Assembly (NCBI GenBank): GCA_046756445.1
Contig: JBHHWI010000020.1
Span: forward strand, 1 to 34,329
Reading direction: 5' to 3'
From: JACZWL01 sp046756445
GTDB taxonomy: Bacteria > Pseudomonadota > Gammaproteobacteria > Steroidobacterales > Woeseiaceae
Length of the DNA stretch: 34,329 nt
This document shows, one piece after another, positions 8,146 through 16,372 of this stretch (position 1 is the stretch's first letter; each line of letters opens with the position of its first letter). Both the position numbers and the translations under genes were made by a program. The notes beneath the pieces were generated by a model. That model did not search any database, was not told where the DNA came from, and saw only the letters and a list, made by a program, of their open reading frames with translations.

Positions 8146-10809
8146 ATGAGCGATTTCAGCCGATTTGATGATATCGATCCTGGTGAAACGCGTGAGTGGC
8201 TCGAGTCGATCGATTCGGTCCTGAGTAACCATGGTCCGGCGCGTGCCCATTTTCTGCTTAACCAGATGATTGACTTCGCGCGGCGCTCCGGTGCGTACCT
8301 GCCGTACAGCCCGAACACCGCTTACCTGAATACGATCACCGTGGGAAGACAGGCCGAATACCCCGGTGATCGCTCCATCGAGCGACGCATCGAAGCCTAT
8401 ATCCGGTGGAACGCGATGGCGATGGTCGTTCAGGCCAACAAGCTGAGCACCGAGTACGGCGGCCATATTTCGAGTTACGCCTCGTCGGCCACCTTGTACG
8501 AGGTAGGTTTCAATCATTTCTGGCGGGCCGCGACCGATCAGCAGGGCGGCGACCTCGTTTACTTCCAGGGACATTCATCGCCCGGCATCTATGCCAGGGC
8601 CTATCTGGAAGGCCGGCTGACCGAGGGCCACCTGAACCGGTTCCGCCAGGAAGTGGGGGGCGGCGGACTGTCATCCTATCCGCACCCGTGGCTGATGCCC
8701 GACTTCTGGCAGTTCCCGACGGTGTCGATGGGCCTCGGGCCGATGATGGCCATCTACCAGGCCCGCTTCATGCGCTATCTCGAGCATCGCGAAATGATTG
8801 CACCCGGTGATCGCAAAGTATGGTGTTTTCTCGGCGACGGCGAGATGGACGAACCGGAGTCCATGGGCGCGATCACGATGCCCGTGTGGGAAGGGCTCGA
8901 CAATCTGATCTTTGTCGTCAACTGCAATCTGCAGCGCCTCGACGGCCCTGTCCGGGGCAATGGCAAAATCATTCAGGAACTCGAGGCAGCGTTTCTCGGC
9001 GCCGGCTGGAATGTCATCAAAGTAATCTGGGGGTCGCGCTGGGACCGGCTGCTCGCCAGGGATCACTCCGGTCTGCTGCGCCGGGTCATGGAAGAGTGTG
9101 TCGACGGCGAATATCAGAATTTCAAATCGAAGGGCGGCGACTACGTCCGTGAGCATTTTTTCGGCAAGTATCCCGAGACCAGGGAAATGGTCGCGAACAT
9201 GTCGGACGACGAGATCTGGAAGCTCAATCGGGGCGGCCATGACCCGCGCAAGGTTTACGCGGCCTATCATAATGCGGTAAGGCACAAGGGTCAGCCGACG
9301 ATCATTCTCGCGAAAACCGTCAAGGGGTTCGGCATGGGCGCGGCCGGCGAAGGTCAGAATATCGCGCACCAGCAAAAGAAACTGGATGTCGATGCGCTGA
9401 AGGAATTTCGCGACCGCTTCAATATTCCGGTGTCCGATAGAGAGATCGAAGACGTTCCTTACTGTAAGCCCAGGCCTGACGATTCCGAGATCGAATACTT
9501 GCGCGAACGGAGACAGGCACTCGGCGGCTATCTGCCCAAACGACGGACCACGTCCAAAACACTGCCGGTGCCGCCGATCGAGATATTCAAGACGCAGATC
9601 GAGGGAACCGGAGATCGCGAAGCATCGACGACGATGGCATTCGTGCGAATTCTGACCGCCCTGGTGCGCGATAAACAGATCGGGCCGCACATCGTCCCGA
9701 TCGTGCCGGATGAAGCCAGGACGTTCGGCATGGAAGGCATGTTTCGGCAAATAGGGATCTATTCGTCCATGGGCCAGCTTTACACGCCGCAGGACGCCGA
9801 TCAGCTCATGTACTATCGCGAGGACAAGAAGGGGCAGATTCTCGAGGAAGGGATCAACGAGGCCGGCGCCTTCTGTTCCTGGCTCGCATCGGGTACCTCG
9901 TACAGCAATCATGACATCCAGACGGTGCCGTTTTACATCTATTACTCGATGTTCGGCTTCCAGCGCATCGGCGACTTCATCTGGGCGGGAGGGGATCTCC
10001 AATCACGCGGATTCCTGATGGGGGGTACGTCCGGCAGGACGACCCTGGCCGGGGAGGGCCTGCAACACCAGGACGGCCACAGTCACGTGCAGGCATCGAC
10101 CGTGCCGAATTGCGTGTCCTACGATCCGACCTATGCCTATGAACTGGCCGTGATCATTCAGGACGGCCTGAGAAGGATGATCGGCGAGCAGGAGAACGTC
10201 TTTTATTACATCACCTGCATGAACGAGAATTACGTTCATCCGCCGATGCCTGCCGGTGTCGAAGACGGTATATTGAAGGGCATGTACCTGCTGGACGTCG
10301 GTGGACAGGGCACGATTCGCCCGCAACTGATGGGCGCGGGTACGATCCTTCGCGAGGTGATCGCTGCCTCGGAATTGCTGAAAAAGGATTTCGGGATCAT
10401 GTCCGATGTCTGGTCGGTAACGAGCTTTAACGAGCTGCGTCGCGATGCATTGGCGACCGAAAGATGGAACCAGCTACATCCCGAACAGAAACCCCGCAAG
10501 AGTTACCTGGAAGAAAAACTGGCCGGCCGGCCGGGGCCTTACGTTGCCGCGACCGACTACATGAAGATCGTGCCCGATCAGATTCAGCGCTGGGTACCCG
10601 GCCAGTATGTGACGCTCGGCACAGACGGCTTCGGCCGTAGTGACGGGCGCAATGCGTTGCGTCAGCATTTCGAAGTCGACAGTCGGTACATAACAGTCAC
10701 GACACTCAAGGTGCTCGCCGATGCCGGCACCCTCGATCAGAAGACTGTGGTCAACGCCATCGAGCAATACGGCATCGATCCCGACAAGCCCGATCCTGTG
10801 ACGCTCTAG
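8146..10809 (+). CDS. aceE: Pyruvate dehydrogenase E1 component (homodimeric type)
   Basis: Thiamine-diphosphate enzyme that decarboxylates pyruvate and reductively acetylates the lipoyl group of AceF, linking glycolysis to the citric acid cycle. ATG 8146 is preferred over an in-frame GTG at 8113 because it gives 887 residues, the same as E. coli AceE, and begins with the family-like MSDFSRFDDIDPGETREWL. Motifs: HMASF-like region (GHISSYASS), EFWQFPTVSMG-like block, thiamine site GDGEMDEPES starting near residue 231 and ending in NCNLQRLDGP, the loop GQNIAHQ with the active-site His equivalent, and DEARTFGMEG in the C-terminal half. It is the first gene of aceE-aceF-lpdA-acyl-CoA dehydrogenase. 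The ribosome-binding site is weak. Confidence 0.98.
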   Translation: MSDFSRFDDIDPGETREWLESIDSVLSNHGPARAHFLLNQMIDFARRSGAYLPYSPNTAYLNTITVGRQAEYPGDRSIERRIEAYIRWNAMAMVVQANKLSTEYGGHISSYASSATLYEVGFNHFWRAATDQQGGDLVYFQGHSSPGIYARAYLEGRLTEGHLNRFRQEVGGGGLSSYPHPWLMPDFWQFPTVSMGLGPMMAIYQARFMRYLEHREMIAPGDRKVWCFLGDGEMDEPESMGAITMPVWEGLDNLIFVVNCNLQRLDGPVRGNGKIIQELEAAFLGAGWNVIKVIWGSRWDRLLARDHSGLLRRVMEECVDGEYQNFKSKGGDYVREHFFGKYPETREMVANMSDDEIWKLNRGGHDPRKVYAAYHNAVRHKGQPTIILAKTVKGFGMGAAGEGQNIAHQQKKLDVDALKEFRDRFNIPVSDREIEDVPYCKPRPDDSEIEYLRERRQALGGYLPKRRTTSKTLPVPPIEIFKTQIEGTGDREASTTMAFVRILTALVRDKQIGPHIVPIVPDEARTFGMEGMFRQIGIYSSMGQLYTPQDADQLMYYREDKKGQILEEGINEAGAFCSWLASGTSYSNHDIQTVPFYIYYSMFGFQRIGDFIWAGGDLQSRGFLMGGTSGRTTLAGEGLQHQDGHSHVQASTVPNCVSYDPTYAYELAVIIQDGLRRMIGEQENVFYYITCMNENYVHPPMPAGVEDGILKGMYLLDVGGQGTIRPQLMGAGTILREVIAASELLKKDFGIMSDVWSVTSFNELRRDALATERWNQLHPEQKPRKSYLEEKLAGRPGPYVAATDYMKIVPDQIQRWVPGQYVTLGTDGFGRSDGRNALRQHFEVDSRYITVTTLKVLADAGTLDQKTVVNAIEQYGIDPDKPDPVTL

Positions 10810-10826
10810 GCGGGCGGAGCAGACGG

Positions 10827-12425
10827 TTGTCAAAGATCATCGACATCATGATTCCGGATCTCGGCGACTTTTCTGACGTCGACGTCATCGAAGTGCTGGT
10901 CGAAGCCGGCGACAAGGTGGACCGCGAAGACGGTCTGATTACACTGGAAACCGACAAGGCCTCGATGGACGTGCCGGCCAGCGAGCCCGGCACGATTGAA
11001 GAGCTCACCGTGGCTGTCGGCGACAAAGTCTCGACCGGCGACGTCATCGGCCGTCTCAGAGTCGAGGTCAGCGATACGGTCGTCCTGACGCCGGCACTTG
11101 AAGCGAACCTGGGGCAAGGGGACACTACGGTCGTTGCCTCGCCGGATGTCGATACAGGGGCGATAGCCGGTAAGCACACTCTGTCAGTCCCGGACATCGG
11201 CGATTTCACCGACGTCGACGTCATCGAAGTGCATATTGCCGTCGGAGACAGCATCGCCGTCGATGACCCCCTCATTACGCTGGAATCGGACAAAGCCGCA
11301 ATGGACGTGCCGGCCGTGCTCGCAGGCACGATCGAGGCGTTGCTGGTCCATGTCGGCGATACCGTGTCCGAGGGTTCGCCGATCGCGATTATTCATGCGG
11401 CGCAAAGGCCGCCGCCAAAGAAGCCGGCGGCGAGGCACGACGTTGCGGCACCGGCGCCGAAACCCGCAGAAGCGCCGAAGGCCGAATCCGTTCATCCGCC
11501 GATCGATGAAGCCGGTTTCTCCAAGGCGCATGCCAGCCCGTCTGTGCGCAAGCTGGCGCGTGAGCTCGGCGTCGACCTGATCAAGGTCAGGGGATCGGGC
11601 CTCAAGAACAGGATACTGCACGACGATGTCAAGGCATACGTAAAAGCGATCCTCGGCCGCGAGAAAGAGGCCGGCGCCGCAATACCGAAAGTGCCGAGCA
11701 TCGATTTTTCGAAGTTCGGCGAAGTCGAGAGCGTACCGCTGACACGAATTCAAAAGATCTCCGGCCCACGCCTGCAGGCAAGCTGGCTCAACATCCCGCA
11801 TGTGACGCAGCACGATCTCGCCGATATCACGAGGCTGGAAAGAAATCGGCAGGAACTGAAGGCGTCGGCCAGGGAACAGGGCTTCAGTCTGACATCGCTG
11901 GCATTCGTCCTGAAAGCCTGCATCGCAACGCTGAAGGAGTTTCCGAAGGCCAATTCCTCGCTGTCGGAAGACGGCGAGTCTCTCATTCAGAAGAACTACT
12001 ACCACCTCGGTTTCGCCGCGGATACCGAGAACGGTCTGATGGTGCCGGTCATACGTGATGCGGACGGAATGAACGTCTTCGAACTGGCGAAATCGCTTGC
12101 CGAGCTGTCGGCGGCGGCACGCGAGGGCAGACTGAAGGCCGCCCAGCTCCAGGGCGCGAGTTTCACGGTATCCAGCCTCGGCGGTATCGGCGGCACGGCG
12201 TTCACGCCTATCGTCAATTCGCCCGAAGTCGCGATTCTGGGTGTGTCGAGATCATCCATGCAACCGGTCTGGAACGGCAAGAAGTTCTTGCAGCGGCTGA
12301 TGTTGCCTTTGTCGCTGTCGTATGATCATCGCGTCATCGACGGCGCCTACGCCGTGCGCTTCACGAGCTTTCTGGTCAAAGCACTGCGTGACATGGATGT
12401 CCTTCTCGAGGGCATGGATCGGTGA
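10827..12425 (+). CDS. aceF: Dihydrolipoamide acetyltransferase (pyruvate dehydrogenase E2)
   Basis: Core of the pyruvate dehydrogenase complex: transfers acetyl from lipoyl-lysine to coenzyme A. The 532-residue product has two N-terminal lipoyl domains (about 2-80 and 113-190) with lipoylated lysines K44 (ETDKAS) and K156 (ESDKAA). An Ala/Pro-rich linker follows, then an E1/E3-binding domain (about 230-270, SPSVRKLARELGVDL) and a catalytic domain with H501-x3-D505-G (YDHRVIDG). E. coli AceF has three lipoyl domains; two is common elsewhere. The start is TTG, 17 bases after the aceE stop, with a GGCGGAG-type stretch upstream. The stop overlaps the lpdA start by 4 bases (GTGA). Confidence 0.97.
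   Translation: MSKIIDIMIPDLGDFSDVDVIEVLVEAGDKVDREDGLITLETDKASMDVPASEPGTIEELTVAVGDKVSTGDVIGRLRVEVSDTVVLTPALEANLGQGDTTVVASPDVDTGAIAGKHTLSVPDIGDFTDVDVIEVHIAVGDSIAVDDPLITLESDKAAMDVPAVLAGTIEALLVHVGDTVSEGSPIAIIHAAQRPPPKKPAARHDVAAPAPKPAEAPKAESVHPPIDEAGFSKAHASPSVRKLARELGVDLIKVRGSGLKNRILHDDVKAYVKAILGREKEAGAAIPKVPSIDFSKFGEVESVPLTRIQKISGPRLQASWLNIPHVTQHDLADITRLERNRQELKASAREQGFSLTSLAFVLKACIATLKEFPKANSSLSEDGESLIQKNYYHLGFAADTENGLMVPVIRDADGMNVFELAKSLAELSAAAREGRLKAAQLQGASFTVSSLGGIGGTAFTPIVNSPEVAILGVSRSSMQPVWNGKKFLQRLMLPLSLSYDHRVIDGAYAVRFTSFLVKALRDMDVLLEGMDR
10875..11232 (+). repeat. Duplicated lipoyl-domain coding unit in aceF
   Basis: The 22 bases at 10875-10896 recur exactly at 11211-11232, 336 bases (112 codons) apart. 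They mark the matching DVDVIEV segments of the two lipoyl domains. This is an internal gene duplication, not a mobile repeat. Confidence 0.8.
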
Positions 12426-13837
12426 GCAAGGTGAACGGCCGGGTGGTCACAGACCTCGTTGTCATCGGCTCGGGGCCGGGTGGTTATACCGCCGCTTTCA
12501 GGGCGGCTGACCTTGGCCTGGAAACCACCCTCGTCGAACGCTATCCGGACCTCGGGGGCGTCTGCCTCAACGTCGGCTGTATCCCGTCGAAAGCGCTCTT
12601 GCATGCCGCGAAGGTCATCGACGATGCGGCACAGATGGGCAGGCACGGTATCCGGTTCGGCGTGCCGAAAATTGATGCGCCGGCGCTCAGCGAGTGGAAG
12701 AACCAGGTGGTCGGGCGCCTGACGGGCGGCCTCGCACAGCTTGCCAGACAGAGAAGAGTCAACGTCGTTCACGGTACCGCCAGATTCCAATCGGCCAACC
12801 GGCTGATTCTGGACACCGGCGAGACCATGGATTTCAGGCAGTGCATCATCGCGGCCGGGTCGCAGAGCGCCCGGCTGCCGGGCACGCCGGAGGATCCGCG
12901 CATCATGGACTCGACCGGCGCACTCGAACTGGATCCCTTACCGAAACGATTGCTGGTCGTGGGCGGCGGCATCATCGGGCTGGAGATGGCTTGCGTCTAC
13001 AACTCGCTGGGTACCACAGTTACCGTTATCGAGCTGACCGATTCCCTGATGCCGGGTACGGACCCCGACCTCGTCAGACCGTTGCGGAAAAGAATCGAAA
13101 AGCTCTATGAAAAAATATTGCTCGGCACGAAAGTGACGAGCTTTCACGCGACGGTTCCCGGCGTCGAAGTCCGTTTTGAGGGCGTGAAGGAATCAGGCAC
13201 CGAGTTGTTCGATCGCGTGTTGATCGCGGTCGGTCGAAGCGCGAACGGCAATCGACTGGATGCGAACCTGGCGGGGGTCGAAGTTGATCAACGCGGCATC
13301 ATTGCCGTCGACAAGCAGATGCGAACCAACGTGCCGCACATATTTGCGATCGGCGATATCGTCGGCGATCCGATGCTCGCGCACAAGGCGACGCACCAGG
13401 CAAAGGTCGCCGCGGAAGTGGCGGCAGGCGGCAGGAGTTCCTTCGATGCTCGCGCGATACCGTCGGTGGCCTACACTGATCCGGAGATCGCCTGGACCGG
13501 CCTGACCGAGACGGACGCGAAGCGCGACGGCGTGGCGTACGAGAAAGCCAAATTTCCCTGGGCCGCCAGTGGCAGGGCACTTGCGATCGGGGGTGAAGAC
13601 GGCTTCACCAAGCTCCTGTTCGACAAAACGACCGGTCAGGTGCTGGGAGGCGGCATCGTCGGACCACACGCCGGCGACCTGATCGCCGAGGTCGGGCTGG
13701 CGGTCGAGATGGGTGCGGACGCGGCCGACATCGGCCTGACGATTCACCCGCACCCGACATTATCGGAAACGGTCGCGTTCACTGCGGAAGCCCACGACGG
13801 CACCATCACGGACCTGTACATGCCAGGCAAAAAGTGA
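12422..13837 (+). CDS. lpdA: Dihydrolipoamide dehydrogenase (E3)
   Basis: FAD-dependent disulfide oxidoreductase that reoxidises dihydrolipoamide with NAD, completing the pyruvate dehydrogenase complex. The 471-residue product has the FAD-binding GSGPGGYTAAF motif near residue 12, redox cysteines C48 and C53 in CLNVGC, an NAD-binding GGGIIGLE motif, the second FAD motif AIGDIVG, and the C-terminal H444-P-T-L-S-E449 catalytic dyad. The GTG start lies in a GTGA overlap with the aceF stop, indicating translational coupling. The acyl-CoA dehydrogenase gene starts one base after its stop. Confidence 0.97.
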   Translation: MSKVNGRVVTDLVVIGSGPGGYTAAFRAADLGLETTLVERYPDLGGVCLNVGCIPSKALLHAAKVIDDAAQMGRHGIRFGVPKIDAPALSEWKNQVVGRLTGGLAQLARQRRVNVVHGTARFQSANRLILDTGETMDFRQCIIAAGSQSARLPGTPEDPRIMDSTGALELDPLPKRLLVVGGGIIGLEMACVYNSLGTTVTVIELTDSLMPGTDPDLVRPLRKRIEKLYEKILLGTKVTSFHATVPGVEVRFEGVKESGTELFDRVLIAVGRSANGNRLDANLAGVEVDQRGIIAVDKQMRTNVPHIFAIGDIVGDPMLAHKATHQAKVAAEVAAGGRSSFDARAIPSVAYTDPEIAWTGLTETDAKRDGVAYEKAKFPWAASGRALAIGGEDGFTKLLFDKTTGQVLGGGIVGPHAGDLIAEVGLAVEMGADAADIGLTIHPHPTLSETVAFTAEAHDGTITDLYMPGKK

Positions 13838-13838
13838 C

Positions 13839-15620
13839 ATGAGCGAATACAACGCACCACTGAAAGACATGCGCTTCGTGATCCGCGACCTGGCGGGAAT
13901 GACGCGAATACTCGCGATGCCCGGCTTCGAGCACGTCTCCGAAGACGACGTCGATCAGGTGCTCGAGGAGGCAGCCCGGTTTGCGAAAGAGGTCCTCGGT
14001 GAACTGAACGTTCCGGGTGACCGGCAGGGATGCCGTTTCGAAGACAACAAAGTCATCGTCGCCGACGGCTTCGCAGACGCCTATCAGCAGTTCATCGAGA
14101 GCGGCTGGCAATCGGTCGAGTGCTCGCCGGAATTCGACGGCATGGGCCTGCCGGTCACGGTCGCCGCCGCCACCATGGAAATGTGGCAGTCGTCCAACCT
14201 GTCGTTTTCCCTGTGTCCCTTGCTGACGGGCGGCGCCATCGTCGCCATCGACGCGCACGCGAGCGATGAACTGAAACAACGATACCTGCCGAAGATGGTC
14301 GGGGGCGAATGGACCGGCACCATGAATCTATCGGAGCCGCAGGCCGGCTCGGACCTGGCAGCCGTGAAGACCAGGGCGGTCCCGGAGGGAGATCACTACA
14401 GAATATCGGGCACCAAGATATTCATCACCTGGGGCGACCAGGAGTTTTCGGAAAACGTCATACATCTGGTGTTGGCAAGGACGCCTGATGCGCCCGAAGG
14501 GGTAGGCGGAATATCGCTGTTCCTGGTGCCGAAATATCTGCCGGACGAAGGCGGCGCCGCCGGCGAGCGCAACGATGTGTATTGCGCATCCATCGAGCAC
14601 AAGCTCGGCATCCATGCCAGTCCTACCTGTGTCATGAATTACGGCGACGACGAGGGCGCGATCGGCTATCTGGTCGGCGAGCGGAACAAGGGCCTGGCCT
14701 GCATGTTCACGATGATGAATCATGCGCGCATCAATGTCGGCATCCAGGGCCTGGCGGTCACTGAACGCGCGTATCAGTTGGCGAAAGAATACGCTCGGCA
14801 AAGAGTACAGGGCCGGGCACCCGGCGAGAAAGGCCGCGTGACGATCATCCATCACGCAGACGTGCGACGCATGCTGCTGCTCATGAAATCGTTCGTCGAA
14901 GCCATGCGCGCGACCGCGTATGCGACGGCCGCAGCGATGGACGTCGTGCAGCACGATACCGACGCCGAACAACGGTCGGCGGCACATGACAGAGCGGCGC
15001 TGCTCACGCCGGTGGTCAAGGGCTGGTTCACGGAAGTCGCACAGGAGCTGACTTCGCTGGGCGTGCAGGTGCACGGCGGAATGGGTTTCGTCGAGGAGAC
15101 CGGCGCGGCGCAACACATGCGAGATGCGCGCATCCTCACGATTTACGAAGGCACGACCGGGATCCAGGCCAATGATTTCGTGGGTCGCAAGATCATTGCC
15201 GATGAGGGCAGGGCCATGGATGCACTGATATCGGAGATGCGGGCGCTGAAGGACGAATTGGCCGCCGTTGACGGGCTCGCGGACCTATCCGGCGCCTTAG
15301 CGGCCGGCATCGATGATCTCGATGCCGGCGTCAAGTGGCTGCTCGCCAATGCGCCGGGCGACCCGAATGCGCCGGGGTCTTCGTCGGTGAATCTGCTGAT
15401 GCTGGCGGGCACGGTCGTCGGCGGCTGGCAGATGGGACGGGCGGCACTGGCGGCTATTCGCAGGCTGGCCAACGGTGAGCGCGAGCGCGCCTTCCTCGAG
15501 GCCAAAGTGATGACCGCGTGTTTCTATGCGGAACACATTCTGCCCAGGGCGAGCGCATACCGGCAGGCCGCGGTCTCCGGCAGCGACACGCTCATGGCGA
15601 TGCCGGAAGATCTTTTCTAG
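13839..15620 (+). CDS. Acyl-CoA dehydrogenase, DmdC-like long form
   Basis: FAD-dependent dehydrogenase of about 593 residues, longer than classical acyl-CoA dehydrogenases (about 380). The extra parts are an N-terminal segment beginning MSEYNAPLKDM and a C-terminal domain (about 470-593), as in the 3-methylmercaptopropionyl-CoA dehydrogenase (DmdC) class. Visible motifs: GTMNLSEPQAGSDLA and ISGTKIFIT at the FAD/substrate site, QVHGGMGF, and the catalytic Glu437 in IYEGTTGIQ. The substrate cannot be decided: many family members outside DMSP degraders act on fatty or branched acyl-CoA. The ATG lies one base after the lpdA stop, so it is part of the pyruvate dehydrogenase transcript, an uncommon extension that links acyl-CoA oxidation to acetyl-CoA supply. 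Confidence 0.92.
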   Translation: MSEYNAPLKDMRFVIRDLAGMTRILAMPGFEHVSEDDVDQVLEEAARFAKEVLGELNVPGDRQGCRFEDNKVIVADGFADAYQQFIESGWQSVECSPEFDGMGLPVTVAAATMEMWQSSNLSFSLCPLLTGGAIVAIDAHASDELKQRYLPKMVGGEWTGTMNLSEPQAGSDLAAVKTRAVPEGDHYRISGTKIFITWGDQEFSENVIHLVLARTPDAPEGVGGISLFLVPKYLPDEGGAAGERNDVYCASIEHKLGIHASPTCVMNYGDDEGAIGYLVGERNKGLACMFTMMNHARINVGIQGLAVTERAYQLAKEYARQRVQGRAPGEKGRVTIIHHADVRRMLLLMKSFVEAMRATAYATAAAMDVVQHDTDAEQRSAAHDRAALLTPVVKGWFTEVAQELTSLGVQVHGGMGFVEETGAAQHMRDARILTIYEGTTGIQANDFVGRKIIADEGRAMDALISEMRALKDELAAVDGLADLSGALAAGIDDLDAGVKWLLANAPGDPNAPGSSSVNLLMLAGTVVGGWQMGRAALAAIRRLANGERERAFLEAKVMTACFYAEHILPRASAYRQAAVSGSDTLMAMPEDLF

Positions 15621-15642
15621 CCGTTTTCCCCGTATTCTCCCA

Positions 15643-15671
15643 TTGCCGGCCGGGACAGATTGTAGTACATT
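15643..15671 (+). promoter_or_regulatory. Candidate promoter of the antitoxin-toxin pair
   Basis: TTGCCG (15643-15648) and TACATT (15666-15671) are each 4/6 to sigma-70 consensus, with an optimal 17-base spacer. They lie in the 75-base gap after the acyl-CoA dehydrogenase gene, giving the downstream pair its own start of transcription. Confidence 0.5.
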
Positions 15672-15681
15672 TTTGTACTAC
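15662..15681 (+). promoter_or_regulatory. Perfect inverted repeat, likely antitoxin operator
   Basis: GTAGTACA (15662-15669) and TGTACTAC (15674-15681) form a perfect 8-base inverted repeat around TTTT. It overlaps the predicted -10 and ends just before the ribosome-binding site. Ribbon-helix-helix antitoxins usually repress their own operon at such sites, so binding by the downstream 85-residue protein is the natural inference. Confidence 0.6.
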
Positions 15682-15682
15682 G

Positions 15683-15688
15683 AAGGAG
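15683..15688 (+). promoter_or_regulatory. Ribosome-binding site of the antitoxin gene
   Basis: AAGGAG lies 7 bases before GTG 15696. It is one of the strongest Shine-Dalgarno matches in the window, and it fixes the GTG start. Confidence 0.75.
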
Positions 15689-15695
15689 AGTTGCC

Positions 15696-15953
15696 GTGCC
15701 GACCAGCGTACGCCTGGACCCGAAGACCGAAGCCTTGCTCAAGCGACTTGCTCGCGGCAGCGGCCGGTCGAAATCCGACGTTATCCGCGAAGCCCTGCAC
15801 CGGCTATCGGAAGACGTGCTGGGCTGCGCCAGGCAGCAAGACCTGTATCACGCGATCGCCGATCTCATCGGTATCGCGGAACACGGGCCCGAAGACCTCG
15901 CGCGGGATCACAAGAAGCGCTTTCGGGAAAAACTCGAGAGTCAACGGCACTGA
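15696..15953 (+). CDS. Ribbon-helix-helix (CopG-type) antitoxin
   Basis: An 85-residue DNA-binding antitoxin. Residues 1-40 have the ribbon-helix-helix pattern: a short strand TSVRLD, a helix with TEALLKRLA, a turn GRSKSD, then a second helix VIREALHRLSE. The remaining half (about 41-85) is probably the toxin-neutralising tail. The GTG start follows a strong AAGGAG. Its stop overlaps the start of the PIN gene by one base (TGATG), the normal layout of type II toxin-antitoxin operons in which the antitoxin comes first and represses the promoter with the toxin as co-repressor. The perfect inverted repeat at 15662-15681 is the expected operator. Confidence 0.9.
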   Translation: MPTSVRLDPKTEALLKRLARGSGRSKSDVIREALHRLSEDVLGCARQQDLYHAIADLIGIAEHGPEDLARDHKKRFREKLESQRH

Positions 15954-16369
15954 TGGGTCATGGCATGCTCGTGGATGCCGGACCGCTGGTTGCCATCCTC
16001 AACCGGCGCGACCGAGAACATGCGACATGCGTGGACGTCCTAACTAACCTTCGAAAACCGCTGCTTTCGACCTGGATGCCGGTTACGGAAGCAATGTACC
16101 TGTTGGATTTTTCCACGGCTGCGCAAGACGCGTTGCTCGACATGGTCGAGCGCGGCGCGTTGGGGATATTGGCGGTCGGCAACGAGGATCTGCCCGGGAT
16201 TCGCTCGCTTATGAGCAAATATCGGGATCAGCCCATGGATTTCGCGGACGCAACATTGGTACACGTCGCCCGGCGCGAGGCCTTGTACGAAGTATTTACG
16301 CTCGATCAGCGCGACTTCGGCATATACCGGCTGAAGCAGAACAGGACGTTTACGATATTTCCGAACTAG
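15953..16369 (+). CDS. PIN-domain toxin (VapC-like ribonuclease)
   Basis: A 138-residue PIN-domain protein, probably an Mg-dependent endoribonuclease toxin. The acidic active-site residues can be placed: D8 (LVDAG), E46 (PVTEA), D96 or D99 (MDFADA), and D118 or D121 (TLDQRD). The start is ATG 15953 overlapping the antitoxin stop; an in-frame ATG at 15965 is possible. A longer open frame runs upstream through the antitoxin region but is not coding. VapC-type toxins usually cut tRNA or rRNA; the target cannot be read from sequence. It converges on the FMN-binding gene with only 3 bases between stops and no visible terminator. Confidence 0.9.
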   Translation: MGHGMLVDAGPLVAILNRRDREHATCVDVLTNLRKPLLSTWMPVTEAMYLLDFSTAAQDALLDMVERGALGILAVGNEDLPGIRSLMSKYRDQPMDFADATLVHVARREALYEVFTLDQRDFGIYRLKQNRTFTIFPN

Positions 16370-16372
16370 GAC

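Noticed and set aside
8671..10002. A 443-codon minus-strand open frame
   Set aside because: Antisense shadow of aceE, which is strongly conserved there.
15518..15952. Upstream part of a 283-codon open frame ending in the PIN toxin
   Set aside because: It overlaps the acyl-CoA dehydrogenase end and the whole antitoxin gene, has low-complexity Arg-rich translation and no motif; the PIN domain begins at 15953.
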